Below, piece after piece: positions 1-9,568 of a stretch of DNA of 64,000 nt. Position 1 is the first letter of the stretch; every line of letters starts with the position of its first letter. The stretch is from contig JBGCGJ010000065.1 in assembly GCA_045110675.1 (NCBI GenBank), positions 1 through 64,000 of the forward strand, written 5' to 3'. A model generated the notes under the pieces. That model saw only the letters and a list, made by a program, of their open reading frames with translations. It was not told the DNA's origin and did no database searches. A program made the position numbers and the translations under genes. Origin of the DNA: JBALVT01 sp045110675. GTDB lineage: Bacteria; Pseudomonadota; Gammaproteobacteria; Pseudomonadales; Halieaceae.

Positions 1-1
1 T

Positions 2-214
2 CTGACTGCTGCTGGTTCAAACTTCTTCACAGCGCCAAACCCTTTCTACTCCATGTCTTTCCAGTCTGGTCAACTTAACAACTTCACAGTTGCAGGCACT
101 CAGACAATCAATGGTTCACTGGACGTAGTCTTCCGAGTACCAGCACCTACTTCGATCGCTCTGATGGGATTGGGCCTTAGCCTCCTAGGCTTCGGTGCGA
201 GACGTCGCAAGTAA
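2..214 (+). CDS. C-terminal end of a PEP-CTERM sorting-domain protein (5' truncated by the window)
   Basis: An open frame runs from the window edge to TAA at 212-214 and gives about 70 residues. It ends with the tripartite PEP-CTERM signal: a VPAP motif (Ala replaces the usual Glu), a hydrophobic stretch of about 18 residues, and a basic ARRRK tail. Such proteins are secreted, anchored briefly by this tail, and cleaved by an exosortase during transfer to the surface or matrix. The adjacent exosortase-associated genes support the call. A strong terminator follows 26 bases after the stop. The function of the missing N-terminal part cannot be known here. Confidence 0.85.
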   Translation: MTAAGSNFFTAPNPFYSMSFQSGQLNNFTVAGTQTINGSLDVVFRVPAPTSIALMGLGLSLLGFGARRRK

Positions 215-240
215 CTGCAACTCTCAAAACTAAACTAAGA

Positions 241-270
241 ACGGCGACCTTATAGGTCGCCGTTTTTTTT
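241..270 (+). terminator. Intrinsic terminator of the PEP-CTERM gene
   Basis: A perfect 10-bp stem (ACGGCGACCT at 241-250 with AGGTCGCCGT at 254-263), a 3-base loop and a run of eight or nine T follow the PEP-CTERM stop codon. It is on the right strand to end that transcript. The rest of 271-458 shows no gene. Confidence 0.93.
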
Positions 271-458
271 GGTCTAGATTAGGTGGTCGTTTTCGCTTTG
301 GCAGTACCAAGCCATCCAACTAACCAGTTCCGCATAACGATCACGCTGGACCAGTATTCCTCGGAGCCATGGATATTATGGAGACGCAGAGAAAGGCTGT
401 GGATAACTGGGGATGGAAACGATGAAACTAAACCTTGCCAAATACTACGGACTTCCAA

Positions 459-1262
459 CTAGATGGCAACGGTTGCTGCGTACGAATAATCTCTTCCGAA
501 CTGACCAATGATGTCGGCATATTCAGTCTCGAAGTGCGAGTAGGTGTCATAATAAAAGCTTCGAAGTTCTGATGAGATTTCCTCATGGAACGACTGAGCT
601 GTAATACAGTAAGGCGTACGGGGGCCATAATAGTTAACTTCGCGCCCTATACGTGCGGGAGACATACCCGATGCACGAAGCAGGCGGGGCAAAGCTGGGT
701 CCATCATCGCAAAGATTGTTGTCTTATCCATCAGCTCCGATATAGCCGCAGCGGCCATCAGGCCAGCTACAGCAATGGCGGAGAATACTCTCTTCTCTTC
801 AGGTGAAAAAGAGACTCCATCAGCCACTTCCTGTAGCTGAGAGCACGCTCCTCTCCTCCGGCGAAACTGAGGATCCACCGCTAGTCTAGAAATTTCCCCC
901 ATACTCTTTCGATCGAGGTTTAAAAGCTCCAGGGCTTCTAAAGACAAGCCGTCCGCGCAGTATTTTTCAAGCGGTAGCGGATCTTCGTACATGCTGCTTT
1001 GGGTAGTCACCACACGAACACAGCCTGCAACAATCCCGGAACTCTTGTGAGTCACCAAGCAGTGTAAAGAGCGAGAATCAAACTCATCGCACTCAATGGG
1101 GTCTGCAACAGAAGGCAAATCGGGGGGGAAATACTTGAATTCCTCGCAATAGACCCGGTAGCGGATTCGATAAGCGCTTGTCCTTTCTTCAGGCGTGGTA
1201 GCTAAACTGACTGAAAAGTACTTGCCAAACTCTGAAATAGCGGACAAATCAACGTTCCCCAT
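459..1262 (-). CDS. PEP-CTERM/exosortase system-associated acyltransferase (FeeM-like), copy 1
   Basis: A 267-residue cytoplasmic protein of the GNAT-fold group related to N-acyl amino acid synthases, the family found beside exosortase genes (TIGR03694 type). Family hallmarks seen are the early RIRYRVYCEEF segment (about residues 28-40), a CLVTH strand, CVRVV, and an EISRLAVDPQFRRR segment that probably contacts the acyl donor. The start ATG at 1262 has only a weak ribosome site, so it is less certain. It lies 222 bases downstream of a paralogue on the same strand with the same domain order. The family's product in this pathway is not established. N-acylation of an amino acid or small amine is the usual inference. 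Confidence 0.85.
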   Translation of the reverse strand: MGNVDLSAISEFGKYFSVSLATTPEERTSAYRIRYRVYCEEFKYFPPDLPSVADPIECDEFDSRSLHCLVTHKSSGIVAGCVRVVTTQSSMYEDPLPLEKYCADGLSLEALELLNLDRKSMGEISRLAVDPQFRRRRGACSQLQEVADGVSFSPEEKRVFSAIAVAGLMAAAAISELMDKTTIFAMMDPALPRLLRASGMSPARIGREVNYYGPRTPYCITAQSFHEEISSELRSFYYDTYSHFETEYADIIGQFGRDYSYAATVAI

Positions 1263-1484
1263 AGCACGAACAACACTTCTGGAGCATCATCCTTTTAATT
1301 ACAAAGGCCTCAACCACAAAAACCGTCCTAAATCGTCCCAGCAGAACTGCAGGGTATAGCAACAGAATTTGATTGGCCTATTTATTATCTCTCCTGGAAC
1401 CGCGGAAGCCCCAAGCCACTGACATTAGAGCAGCATACAGCTTAAAAATACAGTGGTGGCCTATCAATTAACGTATTTCTTTTG

Positions 1485-2231
1485 TCAGTTAACCAATCGC
1501 TCGCTGATGCTGTCGTAAAAGCTACGTAGATCTGGGTTCATGTTATCGAGAATAGACTCAAGCTTGACGAAATAAGGACCGCGCAAGCCATGGTAGTCGA
1601 TATCACGCCCAGCCCTTTCAAACCTGATTCCCGACCGATTCATCAAACGCGGCAAAAAAGGTTCCATCATTGCAAAACCATTCGGTTGGTCATTTAGTTC
1701 GGCAATACAGGCTGAGGCCAAAAACGTTGCTACTGTTATCAGGCCAAAAGTTCTTTTTTCAATTTGGGTAATGTCCATTGAATCGATTTCACCAAAGCGC
1801 GTAGCAGCCTCTCCAGATCGGCGACGAAACGCTCCGTCCACAGCCAATCTTGAAATCTCGCACAGACTACTCCTCGGCACAGAAAAATTGTCAAAGAAGT
1901 CCTTATCAAGCAGGTCGGAGCCTAAGGTTTCAAATGGGAGGGGGCGTTCCCCCTCTTCGGTTACCGCAGGAACAACACGAACACAAGCGGCGGGCATACC
2001 GCTGCCTCGATGAGTAACCAGGCACTGGTAGGAATACTTATCATAGCTGTCTTCTTCCAGTTGATTCGGGTAATTCTCAGAATCCAAAAAACCGAACTCT
2101 TGGCAATATACTCGATAACGAATCTTAAAGATTTTTTCAAGCTGTGCCTGGGTAGTCGCTAGCTCAATGTCGAAATACTCATGGAATTTGTCCGACAGAG
2201 CCTGGTTATCGCTATTTTGCATAATAGACAT
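1485..2231 (-). CDS. PEP-CTERM/exosortase system-associated acyltransferase (FeeM-like), copy 2
   Basis: A 248-residue paralogue of the gene downstream, with matching blocks in the same order: KIRYRVYCQEF near residue 36, CLVTHRGSG, CVRVVPA, CEISRLAVDGAFRRRSG, and a late PFLPRLMNRSG segment. The two proteins are clearly diverged rather than recent copies. Start choice is between ATG at 2231 and a second in-frame ATG at 2222. As for copy 1, the expected reaction is transfer of an acyl group to an amino acid or amine, inferred from FeeM-type relatives. Two copies side by side may mean two acyl donors or acceptors. Confidence 0.84.
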   Translation of the reverse strand: MSIMQNSDNQALSDKFHEYFDIELATTQAQLEKIFKIRYRVYCQEFGFLDSENYPNQLEEDSYDKYSYQCLVTHRGSGMPAACVRVVPAVTEEGERPLPFETLGSDLLDKDFFDNFSVPRSSLCEISRLAVDGAFRRRSGEAATRFGEIDSMDITQIEKRTFGLITVATFLASACIAELNDQPNGFAMMEPFLPRLMNRSGIRFERAGRDIDYHGLRGPYFVKLESILDNMNPDLRSFYDSISERLVN

Positions 2232-2496
2232 CCATTACTCTACAAGAGGCGTTTATACCTAATTCTAAAATAGGGTGATACCAGAGTTCGGTTCGTTAAC
2301 GAAATGAAATTATCGGGGCTCATGGCTATCAGGTGCCGCCAGAGATGAACTCCCAGCCATTCCCGGAAACTCATACTTTTTGGAGACAGCATCTGTTACT
2401 CACCTCAGCCAATTTACGCTTTTATTATTTTTTAACTCACGTTTATAGTTTATCGGACCGGTACATGAAAAGCATGTGGTATTAGTGAAATATAGA

Positions 2497-2997
2497 CTAT
2501 ATCTGTTTTATGCGCGCGGTAAGTTGCTCAACAAACGCTACGATCGCATCATCGATGAGTTGAAATACTCTCTTGAAAGAATCGAAACTATCATAATAGG
2601 GATCGGGGACGTCGCCTGAATCGAGACTCTGAGGCAGATAGTCTAGAAGTAAGCCAATTTTTTCTTGGTGTTCAGCGGGGCAAATTTTCGTCAATTTCTC
2701 ATAATGACTACTATCCAGTGCGATCACTAAATCACTGGACAGCAGTTTCTCGGTCGATATTTTACTGGCTCTTATCCTTCCCAAATTAACACCGGACAAA
2801 GCCGCCACCTTGACCGCTCTAGGATCAGGCTTTGCCCCAGGTCTGCCAGCGACCGTTCCGGCGGAGCTTACCTTTACCTTGTTATCTAGACCAGCCAGCT
2901 TCAGGTGATGTCGCAGCAAACCCTCTGCCAGAGGAGAACGACATAGATTTTCGGTGCAAACAAAAAGGACTTTTATCTTGCGCTTAAAAAAAACCAC
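2497..2997 (-). CDS. Low-molecular-weight protein tyrosine phosphatase, exopolysaccharide type (Wzb/EpsP-like)
   Basis: A phosphatase of about 166 residues with the phosphate-binding loop CTENLCRSP (C-x5-R-S) directly after strand KVLFV near the N-terminus, and the general-acid loop DVPDPYYDS near the C-terminus. This is the usual family length. In capsule and EPS clusters such enzymes dephosphorylate a tyrosine kinase that controls chain length and export. GTG at 2997 is preferred because a GGGAAAG ribosome site sits 7 bases upstream and gives the usual length. A longer frame with GTG at 3099 adds 34 residues unlike the family. It is divergent from the beta-helix gene. The 265 bases downstream (2232-2496) show no gene. 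Confidence 0.88.
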   Translation of the reverse strand: MVFFKRKIKVLFVCTENLCRSPLAEGLLRHHLKLAGLDNKVKVSSAGTVAGRPGAKPDPRAVKVAALSGVNLGRIRASKISTEKLLSSDLVIALDSSHYEKLTKICPAEHQEKIGLLLDYLPQSLDSGDVPDPYYDSFDSFKRVFQLIDDAIVAFVEQLTARIKQI

Positions 2998-3149
2998 TTT
3001 AGCACTTTCCCGTAAATTGGACGCCGTTAGCTCATGTACCGTTATACATATACTACCTATACGAGAATGAATTAGCGATGTGTTGCCAAATTGCACCACC
3101 TACGAGCAACGTGTTTAACTTATCATGACATGAGGTCATCAATTTATTG

Positions 3150-4697
3150 ATGTGGGACCGTACGGACATGCTCAGCACAATGATAAAATGCGCTTTAGGC
3201 CTCACTGTATTGGCAACGATTATGTTCTTTTGTCTGAAAGAACCACCGATGTTTATATTCAATCAAATCGTCAACCGAGCCTTAGCGAACCAGGAAAAGG
3301 GCGTATTCAAGTCGACAGCTAAACTACTTATTCAATCAAAATGGGCTGATGACTGGTCCAAGGAAACCAGTGGTATGGATAGGATGACCGACTACCCCCT
3401 GGTGAGCTTTGCAGCATCGGCTCATAACCAGTTCCCATATCAGACTTACGACCCGCTCGGGAATCCGAGTGAATTGGAACGCGGATCATTCAATGCTGCA
3501 CCACAACATCCGATTGTCAAAGTATCGACCTCACAGGAGATTCTCTGGGCAATAGAAAACGCTAAACCGGGACAGATCATCACAATTTCGCCCGGCGCAT
3601 ACGATATGAAAGCACACGCTATTTACACAAAGAGCGCGGGTCTTTCGAACGCACCTATTTATCTTCGAGCAGCAATATTTGGGACAGTAATTTTGTACAT
3701 GGATACCCACGAGGGTTTTCATGTTTCGAATCCATTCTGGGTGTTTGAAAACCTGATTATTCACGGAGACTGCGCACAGGACAGCTATTGCGAGCACGCC
3801 TTTCATGTCGTCGGAAACGGGCATTCATTCACATTGCGTAACAGCGAGCTGGTGAACTTTAACGCCCCCGTCAAAGTTAATTTGCATCCAGCCCATGGTA
3901 AAAACTATTTTCCAGATTACGGACTGCTCGAATACAACAGTTTTTACAATCAAACACGCAGAACAACAAGCAACCCGGTAACCTTATTGAACATAAACTC
4001 TGCTGATGACTGGGTCGTCAGAGGTAATTTTATCGCCGACTTTTCCAAAAATGGTGGAGACGGCGTGAGCTATGGCGCCTTTATGAAAGGTAACAGTCGC
4101 AACGGGTTATTCGAGCGCAATCTCATTGTGTGTGAGCATCGAATCCCGGCAGACAGAGGAATACGTATTGGCATTTCCTTCGGGGGTGGAGGAACCGCTA
4201 AAAAATACTGTAAAGAAAAAAACTGTGCGGTAGAACATCACAACGGAACTATGCGCAACAACATCATTATGAATTGCTCTCGAGATGTCGGTATCTACCT
4301 AAATCGAGCCAACAATACTCAGATTTACCACAACCTGCTCTACAACAATCTGGGGATTGATGTCAGATTTGAAACCTCAAGCGCGCAGATCATTCAAAAT
4401 ATCATCTCGGGCCGCATAAAAAACCGTGAATCCGGAAGACACGTGTCATCAAAAAACTTGGTAGCACGAGACTGCATCGGTACCACTCTTAGCACCTGTG
4501 ATCTCAGTAAGCTGTATTTAGCGCCGCAAAAAACAGACTTTCGTCTAACGAAAACTAAGCATACTTTAGCTAAGACACTAGAAAACAGTGAGGCGCTAAA
4601 AAAGGATTTTTGTGGCCAGCCGATTGCGGGGAAAGTTAACTTGGGCCCCCTTCAGTATGCCAATGACCTTAAGTGCCTCAGCAATGTAGCCCATTAA
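3150..4697 (+). CDS. Right-handed parallel beta-helix protein (polysaccharide lyase/epimerase-like), membrane-anchored
   Basis: A protein of about 515 residues. It has one N-terminal membrane segment (about residues 12-29, including LGLTVLATIMFF), a linker, and then a repeated beta-helix region from about residue 125 to 440 with many short N-rich turns such as RNNIIMN and YHNLLYNN. Chondroitinase-B-like lyases, mannuronan epimerases and other carbohydrate-acting enzymes share this fold. The catalytic class cannot be decided by eye. ATG at 3150 follows a GAGGT site. TTG at 3147 and ATG at 3168 are alternatives. Its 3' end overlaps the convergent polymerase gene by 4 bases. A role in trimming or modifying the exported polysaccharide is inferred from context. 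Confidence 0.78.
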   Translation: MWDRTDMLSTMIKCALGLTVLATIMFFCLKEPPMFIFNQIVNRALANQEKGVFKSTAKLLIQSKWADDWSKETSGMDRMTDYPLVSFAASAHNQFPYQTYDPLGNPSELERGSFNAAPQHPIVKVSTSQEILWAIENAKPGQIITISPGAYDMKAHAIYTKSAGLSNAPIYLRAAIFGTVILYMDTHEGFHVSNPFWVFENLIIHGDCAQDSYCEHAFHVVGNGHSFTLRNSELVNFNAPVKVNLHPAHGKNYFPDYGLLEYNSFYNQTRRTTSNPVTLLNINSADDWVVRGNFIADFSKNGGDGVSYGAFMKGNSRNGLFERNLIVCEHRIPADRGIRIGISFGGGGTAKKYCKEKNCAVEHHNGTMRNNIIMNCSRDVGIYLNRANNTQIYHNLLYNNLGIDVRFETSSAQIIQNIISGRIKNRESGRHVSSKNLVARDCIGTTLSTCDLSKLYLAPQKTDFRLTKTKHTLAKTLENSEALKKDFCGQPIAGKVNLGPLQYANDLKCLSNVAH

Positions 4698-7033
4698 GAC
4701 GTAAGCGAGGAACTAGCGTTGGTAAACTTGGAGGCCTTCGTTGGTTTTACAACCTTTAATTGAGCCAGCCCAGAGCACAATAGAAAATAGAACATCCAGC
4801 TGACCCGCGCAGAATCAAGCGGACTGCCAAAGAAACCGAACACGCAAACTGTTAACACTGCACTGGTGTACACGGGATTCAGAGAGTCATGTGCTCTGCG
4901 CTCAAGGTTTGATTTTAGGAGCAGTCCCAGTAATGTCAAAAAAAGTGCTAACCCGAGCCACCCGTTTTCGAACCAGACCTGCAAGAAAACATTCTTAATA
5001 TGCCAGGGTAAATGCGCAAAATCATTGTAGTAAAACCAATAGTCCAAACCTTGCTTAAACGAGCTGTTTTGTAGTTGGTTCAGACCATCCGGAGATAACT
5101 TGACAGTGGCGATATCGACATGGGTATCTGTATTGACCTGTTGTATAGTCATAAGCGTCGGCCACCGCATAAGGCCAGATTGCGACCCAACTTTTCCCGA
5201 ATTCAGCTCCAGCGTAAACTCTTCGAAGGCACCGTCAGTTTCCGTATAGTTCATTCTGTCGCGCGTACAATTCGGCATAAAATTGTTTGCATAGATTAGA
5301 TTTCGTTCACACAATGCGAAAACCAAGTAGCCTGCTGTATCAGACCTGATTTCGGCGGATACGATATAGTTCATGTAAGGTTGGACTTGAGTGCGTTGAC
5401 CTACCGTCAAATCACTCCCCCCACCCATTCTAAATAAATTTCGTTGCCTCTCCTTATGAATATTAAAACTGCCTACTTCCTTAACACGATCAGGATGGAC
5501 ACCTATATATCGAGCCGGGAAACTACCTGTTCCATTCCCAACCAACCACGCCAGCGGGCCTCTGTCAGAACTCGCAATAACAGCCTTCCAATGATCCTGC
5601 CTGGTATCCAGGTCACCCACTACGCGAGTCACTCTGTCCTTGATCTGATACCCTCCGAGAGCCAGCGCTAAAATAACGGGAAGCAATGCAACGCTACTCA
5701 AAACAAAGAACTGATTCAGCTTAGAGATGCCTGAACTCACAGCAAAGAGCTTTAAAGCCAGCCAATAACTTAGTCCAAGACAAAAAGAGAGAAAAATGAC
5801 TGCCAATATGGACGACTCTGCCCATTTGCTAGATAGATGTGCGCTGCCGGCCCCAAATATCACTGCAACAACAAGAGCAATAGATCCCCTTCTTACAATT
5901 GTCTTATCGGAAAACTTGTTTGCAGCAAATGCTATTCCGAGCATGATCCCATAGCTGAAAATGCCAAAGCTACCCGCAAGCCTAAATGAGGTTACTGCAG
6001 TAATCGCACCCACGCCCAGTAATCCGATGAAAAAATTCAACGGAAACGGCAGACTCATATTAGACTTATGACGATAAAACAAAACCAAAAAAGACAGGCA
6101 CAACAAACCAAACGCAAATGCGGCATAGGTGGCTCGCGTAAACCCAACCAGAGCCACATACGCAATGGAAAGAAAGCCAATCGCTGCAAAGATCCGCAGC
6201 CAAGCCACCCTTCCGTAAATGGCACCGTACAAAGTGATCGGCAGAAACAACAATATAATGCCGTCGATCGCCTCTCCCCCGGTGTGCATATCGGAGATGA
6301 TGCCCGTCACACGATAAGAAGAGCTAAGATCGAAAAGCGAATTTACGACGTGATACCAAGCTGCACCACCGAGCAAAATCCCAAGAGTGCCGCGCTCCCA
6401 CAGGACGGTTAAACCCAATAGCAATGCAGCAGCTGAAACGCCAATGACCAACATATAAACGCTGCGCCGTTTGTCGCCCGCAAGTAAATACCCCCACATG
6501 GGAACCAATAATATCCCCCACAACATTCCTTTAAAAACCTTGTAGGAATACTCTACCCCGTAATAGGGGTTACTCGCCCCTTCGCCTGGCGGAATAAGAA
6601 GCGCACCCCATCCAGTGAAACGCAGGGAAGCTACAAGCACATAAGCCAACAACACTAAAAGTGCAAGGTTGGGTGCAAATACCTTAAACCGATAACGACC
6701 AAGAATTAGCCCAGACGAAATGGTTAGCAGAAACAGTAGGTCGAGTTCATTGTAGGCAAATCTTCCGGTCCAGGGGGTAATATCCAAACCGACCGTAGCA
6801 AGAGGTAAAACAATCAGCCAAGCACGCGGCATTAGCAAGATAAGGCAAAAATACAGAACCGCGAGTGGTACCAGCCAAAAACCCAACCAGGGAAATTGGA
6901 AGAACGGTGGCAGCGCCAGAACCAATATCACAAGTCCTAGCAATAGACTAAGCAGCCTGCCCAAATCAAGGGGACGCGAAGTTTTTCTAGACGAATGGTT
7001 AGAGCGAGTAGACCGCCTCGATACGCTAGTCAT
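4694..7033 (-). CDS. O-antigen ligase/Wzy-like polysaccharide polymerase with a large extracytoplasmic insert
   Basis: A 779-residue polytopic membrane protein. At least ten hydrophobic segments fill residues 25-480, and two or three more lie after about residue 700. Between them is a soluble region of about 190 residues (about 510-695) with many short beta-like segments. This matches the Wzy/WaaL plan with an enlarged periplasmic loop, here unusually long. Such proteins join or polymerise lipid-linked sugar repeats at the outer face of the inner membrane. Its start ATG overlaps the stop of the upstream protease gene (ATGA, 7030-7033), so the two are translationally coupled. In an EPS locus, repeat-unit polymerase is the most likely role, though ligase is possible. 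Confidence 0.8.
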   Translation of the reverse strand: MTSVSRRSTRSNHSSRKTSRPLDLGRLLSLLLGLVILVLALPPFFQFPWLGFWLVPLAVLYFCLILLMPRAWLIVLPLATVGLDITPWTGRFAYNELDLLFLLTISSGLILGRYRFKVFAPNLALLVLLAYVLVASLRFTGWGALLIPPGEGASNPYYGVEYSYKVFKGMLWGILLVPMWGYLLAGDKRRSVYMLVIGVSAAALLLGLTVLWERGTLGILLGGAAWYHVVNSLFDLSSSYRVTGIISDMHTGGEAIDGIILLFLPITLYGAIYGRVAWLRIFAAIGFLSIAYVALVGFTRATYAAFAFGLLCLSFLVLFYRHKSNMSLPFPLNFFIGLLGVGAITAVTSFRLAGSFGIFSYGIMLGIAFAANKFSDKTIVRRGSIALVVAVIFGAGSAHLSSKWAESSILAVIFLSFCLGLSYWLALKLFAVSSGISKLNQFFVLSSVALLPVILALALGGYQIKDRVTRVVGDLDTRQDHWKAVIASSDRGPLAWLVGNGTGSFPARYIGVHPDRVKEVGSFNIHKERQRNLFRMGGGSDLTVGQRTQVQPYMNYIVSAEIRSDTAGYLVFALCERNLIYANNFMPNCTRDRMNYTETDGAFEEFTLELNSGKVGSQSGLMRWPTLMTIQQVNTDTHVDIATVKLSPDGLNQLQNSSFKQGLDYWFYYNDFAHLPWHIKNVFLQVWFENGWLGLALFLTLLGLLLKSNLERRAHDSLNPVYTSAVLTVCVFGFFGSPLDSARVSWMFYFLLCSGLAQLKVVKPTKASKFTNASSSLTS

Positions 7034-7812
7034 TTTGCTACTGTGCTCGCCGCTTGTTTTAGCATTTTTTGCAGATGCACCACTGGTATCGCATAGCTAA
7101 TACCTGAAGGCCTCTCAAGAATCGCTTCGCGGCTCTCCTTAATAAAAACGCTGTTAAGTATCCCTAAAACTTTACCGCTATGGGGTTCATAGACTGGACT
7201 ACCGCTGTTGCCCGGATAGGCTGTTGCGTCGAGTTGAAAAGCATCAAAGGGATTTCTCATTCTACGCAACTGCACAGCGGATAGCATATGTGCTCCATCG
7301 GCGGGGCGGGCCATAGGCGTTATCACTGATACGATACCGCGATGAGTAACGGGAAAGAGGCCCAAAACTGCGCCAATGGGAAACCCTGTAAACGCTACTT
7401 GCTGCCCCTCTCTCACTGAGGAGGAGTCACCCAGCTCAAGCGCGGGTAACGGATCGCCGCGAACTTCCAGGAGCGCTAAATCATGCATTTCATCCACTTT
7501 CATCACCGTTGCAGGATAGGCTTTTACGAACTGTCCACGACCGGCGAACACCGCGATCGTTTGCTTATTATCTGTATCCACTTCCTGCGGAACCACATGA
7601 GCATTTGTTATAATCTGCAGCCCGTTACCCACCACAAAACCCGTGCCATGCAAACTTGACGTATTGCCTTTTATATTCGGCTGTCTAGCAGGGTACATGG
7701 TGCCAATGCCAACAATACTTCCACGAATCTTATCTATCACGTCGGGCAAACTGTCAGCTCGCGCCGCACCGCAAAATAGTACTAATAGGATTATGGACAA
7801 AAAATACCGCAT
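7030..7812 (-). CDS. Secreted trypsin-like (HtrA/S1C-type) serine protease
   Basis: A 260-residue protein with a clear signal peptide (MRYFLSIILLVLFCGAARA) and a single chymotrypsin-fold domain. The triad is visible: His in TNAHVV, Asp in HDLALLEV, and Ser in GNSGSPV, with GTGFVV before the His. No PDZ domain follows, so it is shorter than DegP or DegS. A GAAGGGA ribosome site lies 5 bases before the ATG. It is the first gene of a two-gene unit with the polymerase, so a periplasmic role in processing or quality control of the export machinery or of surface proteins is inferred. Confidence 0.88.
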   Translation of the reverse strand: MRYFLSIILLVLFCGAARADSLPDVIDKIRGSIVGIGTMYPARQPNIKGNTSSLHGTGFVVGNGLQIITNAHVVPQEVDTDNKQTIAVFAGRGQFVKAYPATVMKVDEMHDLALLEVRGDPLPALELGDSSSVREGQQVAFTGFPIGAVLGLFPVTHRGIVSVITPMARPADGAHMLSAVQLRRMRNPFDAFQLDATAYPGNSGSPVYEPHSGKVLGILNSVFIKESREAILERPSGISYAIPVVHLQKMLKQAASTVAK

Positions 7813-7966
7813 TGGCTTCCCTTCAACGTCTACTGTGTCACAATTCCATCACTTTCCCATTGTTGAGACTTAGAAGTCATCAGACAATCGTCTTCGATGC
7901 TGTGTATTATTTACGCTAGAATATCACCCCTGCGCCGATAACCCTACCAAGCGAAACGTCGAAGCC

Positions 7967-9568
7967 ATGCGAGATTTGTTACATACAACTATCACCCATC
8001 AAGCTCGTTTGAACCCAAGGGGCGAAGCCCTGCTCTACAAAGATCAAGTTCTGACCTATGCAGAGCTTGATGAGAAGATAGACAACACCGGTCAGGCTCT
8101 ATTGGAACTTGGGGTGGATGCCGGAGAAAGAGTGGCAATCTATCTTCCCAAACAGACCGAAACGGTACTGGGTATTTTCGGTGCTCTCGCGGCTGGAGCA
8201 GCTTTCGTCCCGATAAACCCGCTGCTAAAGCCGAAGCAAGTGGCCTTTATCATGGCCGATTGCGATGTAAGAGTACTCATTACATCCAGCCAACGACTCA
8301 AGCTACTAGAGGACACTTTATCCGAGTGCCCTCTATTGAAAAATATTGTTGTCGTCGAAGCTGAGGCGCAAAAATCGAATAGCGACAATGGAATACCACT
8401 TTTGGGCTGGGAGGAATTTCAGTCCGCAGGCACCCAGCGCGCCCCAAATCGTAGAATCGACGCAGACATGGCGGCAATCCTCTACACCTCCGGGAGTACG
8501 GGAAACCCAAAAGGCGTAGTACTTTCACATCGCAATATGGTCGCTGGTGCAGAAAGTGTTTCAAGCTATTTGGAAAACACCAGCGAAGACCGAATACTTG
8601 CAGTATTGCCACTGAGTTTCGATGCGGGGCTCAGCCAAATAACCACGGCTTTTACTGTTGGTGCATCCGTTGTACTAATGGATTACTTACTTCCGCGAGA
8701 TGTTATTCGTGCCGTTGTCAGGTATCGAGTGACGGGTTTAGCTGCAGTACCACCACTTTGGAATCAGTTAATAGGTCTAGAGTGGCCTGATGAGACGAGA
8801 GACTCACTAAGGTATATCACTAACACAGGGGGCGCCATGCCCGTCGCCACTACAAAGGCATTGCAACAATCGCTTCCACACACCGACATTTACCTGATGT
8901 ATGGTCTCACCGAAGCCTTTCGCTCCACCTACCTGCCGCCAGACCAAGTTAACGTTCGACCTGAATCCATGGGCAAAGCGATTCCCAATGCAGAAATAAT
9001 GGTGGTCAATGATGACGGCAACGAGTGCGCCGCTGGCGAACCTGGAGAACTCGTGCACCGAGGCGCATTGGTGGCCATGGGATATTGGAACGACCCGGAA
9101 AAAACTGCGGAACGTTTCAAGCCCACGCCAGGGCTAAGCAGCGAGCTAACAATACCTGAACTAGCAGTTTGGTCCGGCGACCAAGTGGTCCGAGACGAAG
9201 AAGGATTTCTGTACTTCATCAGTCGCAAAGATGAAATGATCAAAACCTCCGGATATCGGGTCAGCCCCACTGAGGTGGAAGAAGTTATTTTCAGCTCGGG
9301 CCTTGTCAATGAAGCTGCAGCAATCGGGCTATCACACCCTGCACTCGGGCAAGCCATTTTGGTGGTTGCTGTAGTCAGCGAAAACAAAGAGGACAACGAG
9401 GATCGAGGCGAACAAATACTCGCGCATTGCCGCAAAGAATTACCCAACTTTATGGTGCCGCAAAGTTTACTCCTCCGAGAATCACTACCCCGCAACCAAA
9501 ATGGCAAAATCGATCGGCGCGCGCTGAGCGTAGAGTTCGAAAACATATTTCAGGAAGACAAAACGTGA
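7967..9568 (+). CDS. Acyl-CoA ligase (AMP-forming), exosortase A system-associated
   Basis: A 533-residue member of the ANL adenylating superfamily. The P-loop-like motif AILYTSGSTGNPKGVV lies near residue 170, a YGLTEAFRST segment near 310, WSGDQVVRDEEGF near 405, and the C-terminal lysine region NQNGKIDRRAL near 515. Length and neighbours match the ligase repeatedly paired with a PLP decarboxylase beside exosortase A genes (TIGR03098 type). It activates a carboxylate through an acyl-adenylate, probably for transfer to CoA or a carrier. The substrate is unknown. Its TGA stop overlaps the GTG start of the decarboxylase. It is divergent from the protease gene across 154 bases that must hold both promoters. 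Confidence 0.9.
   Translation: MRDLLHTTITHQARLNPRGEALLYKDQVLTYAELDEKIDNTGQALLELGVDAGERVAIYLPKQTETVLGIFGALAAGAAFVPINPLLKPKQVAFIMADCDVRVLITSSQRLKLLEDTLSECPLLKNIVVVEAEAQKSNSDNGIPLLGWEEFQSAGTQRAPNRRIDADMAAILYTSGSTGNPKGVVLSHRNMVAGAESVSSYLENTSEDRILAVLPLSFDAGLSQITTAFTVGASVVLMDYLLPRDVIRAVVRYRVTGLAAVPPLWNQLIGLEWPDETRDSLRYITNTGGAMPVATTKALQQSLPHTDIYLMYGLTEAFRSTYLPPDQVNVRPESMGKAIPNAEIMVVNDDGNECAAGEPGELVHRGALVAMGYWNDPEKTAERFKPTPGLSSELTIPELAVWSGDQVVRDEEGFLYFISRKDEMIKTSGYRVSPTEVEEVIFSSGLVNEAAAIGLSHPALGQAILVVAVVSENKEDNEDRGEQILAHCRKELPNFMVPQSLLLRESLPRNQNGKIDRRALSVEFENIFQEDKT

Noticed and set aside
428..806. Short frames on both strands overlapping the first acyltransferase gene
   Set aside because: They overlap a clear acyltransferase and show no independent features.
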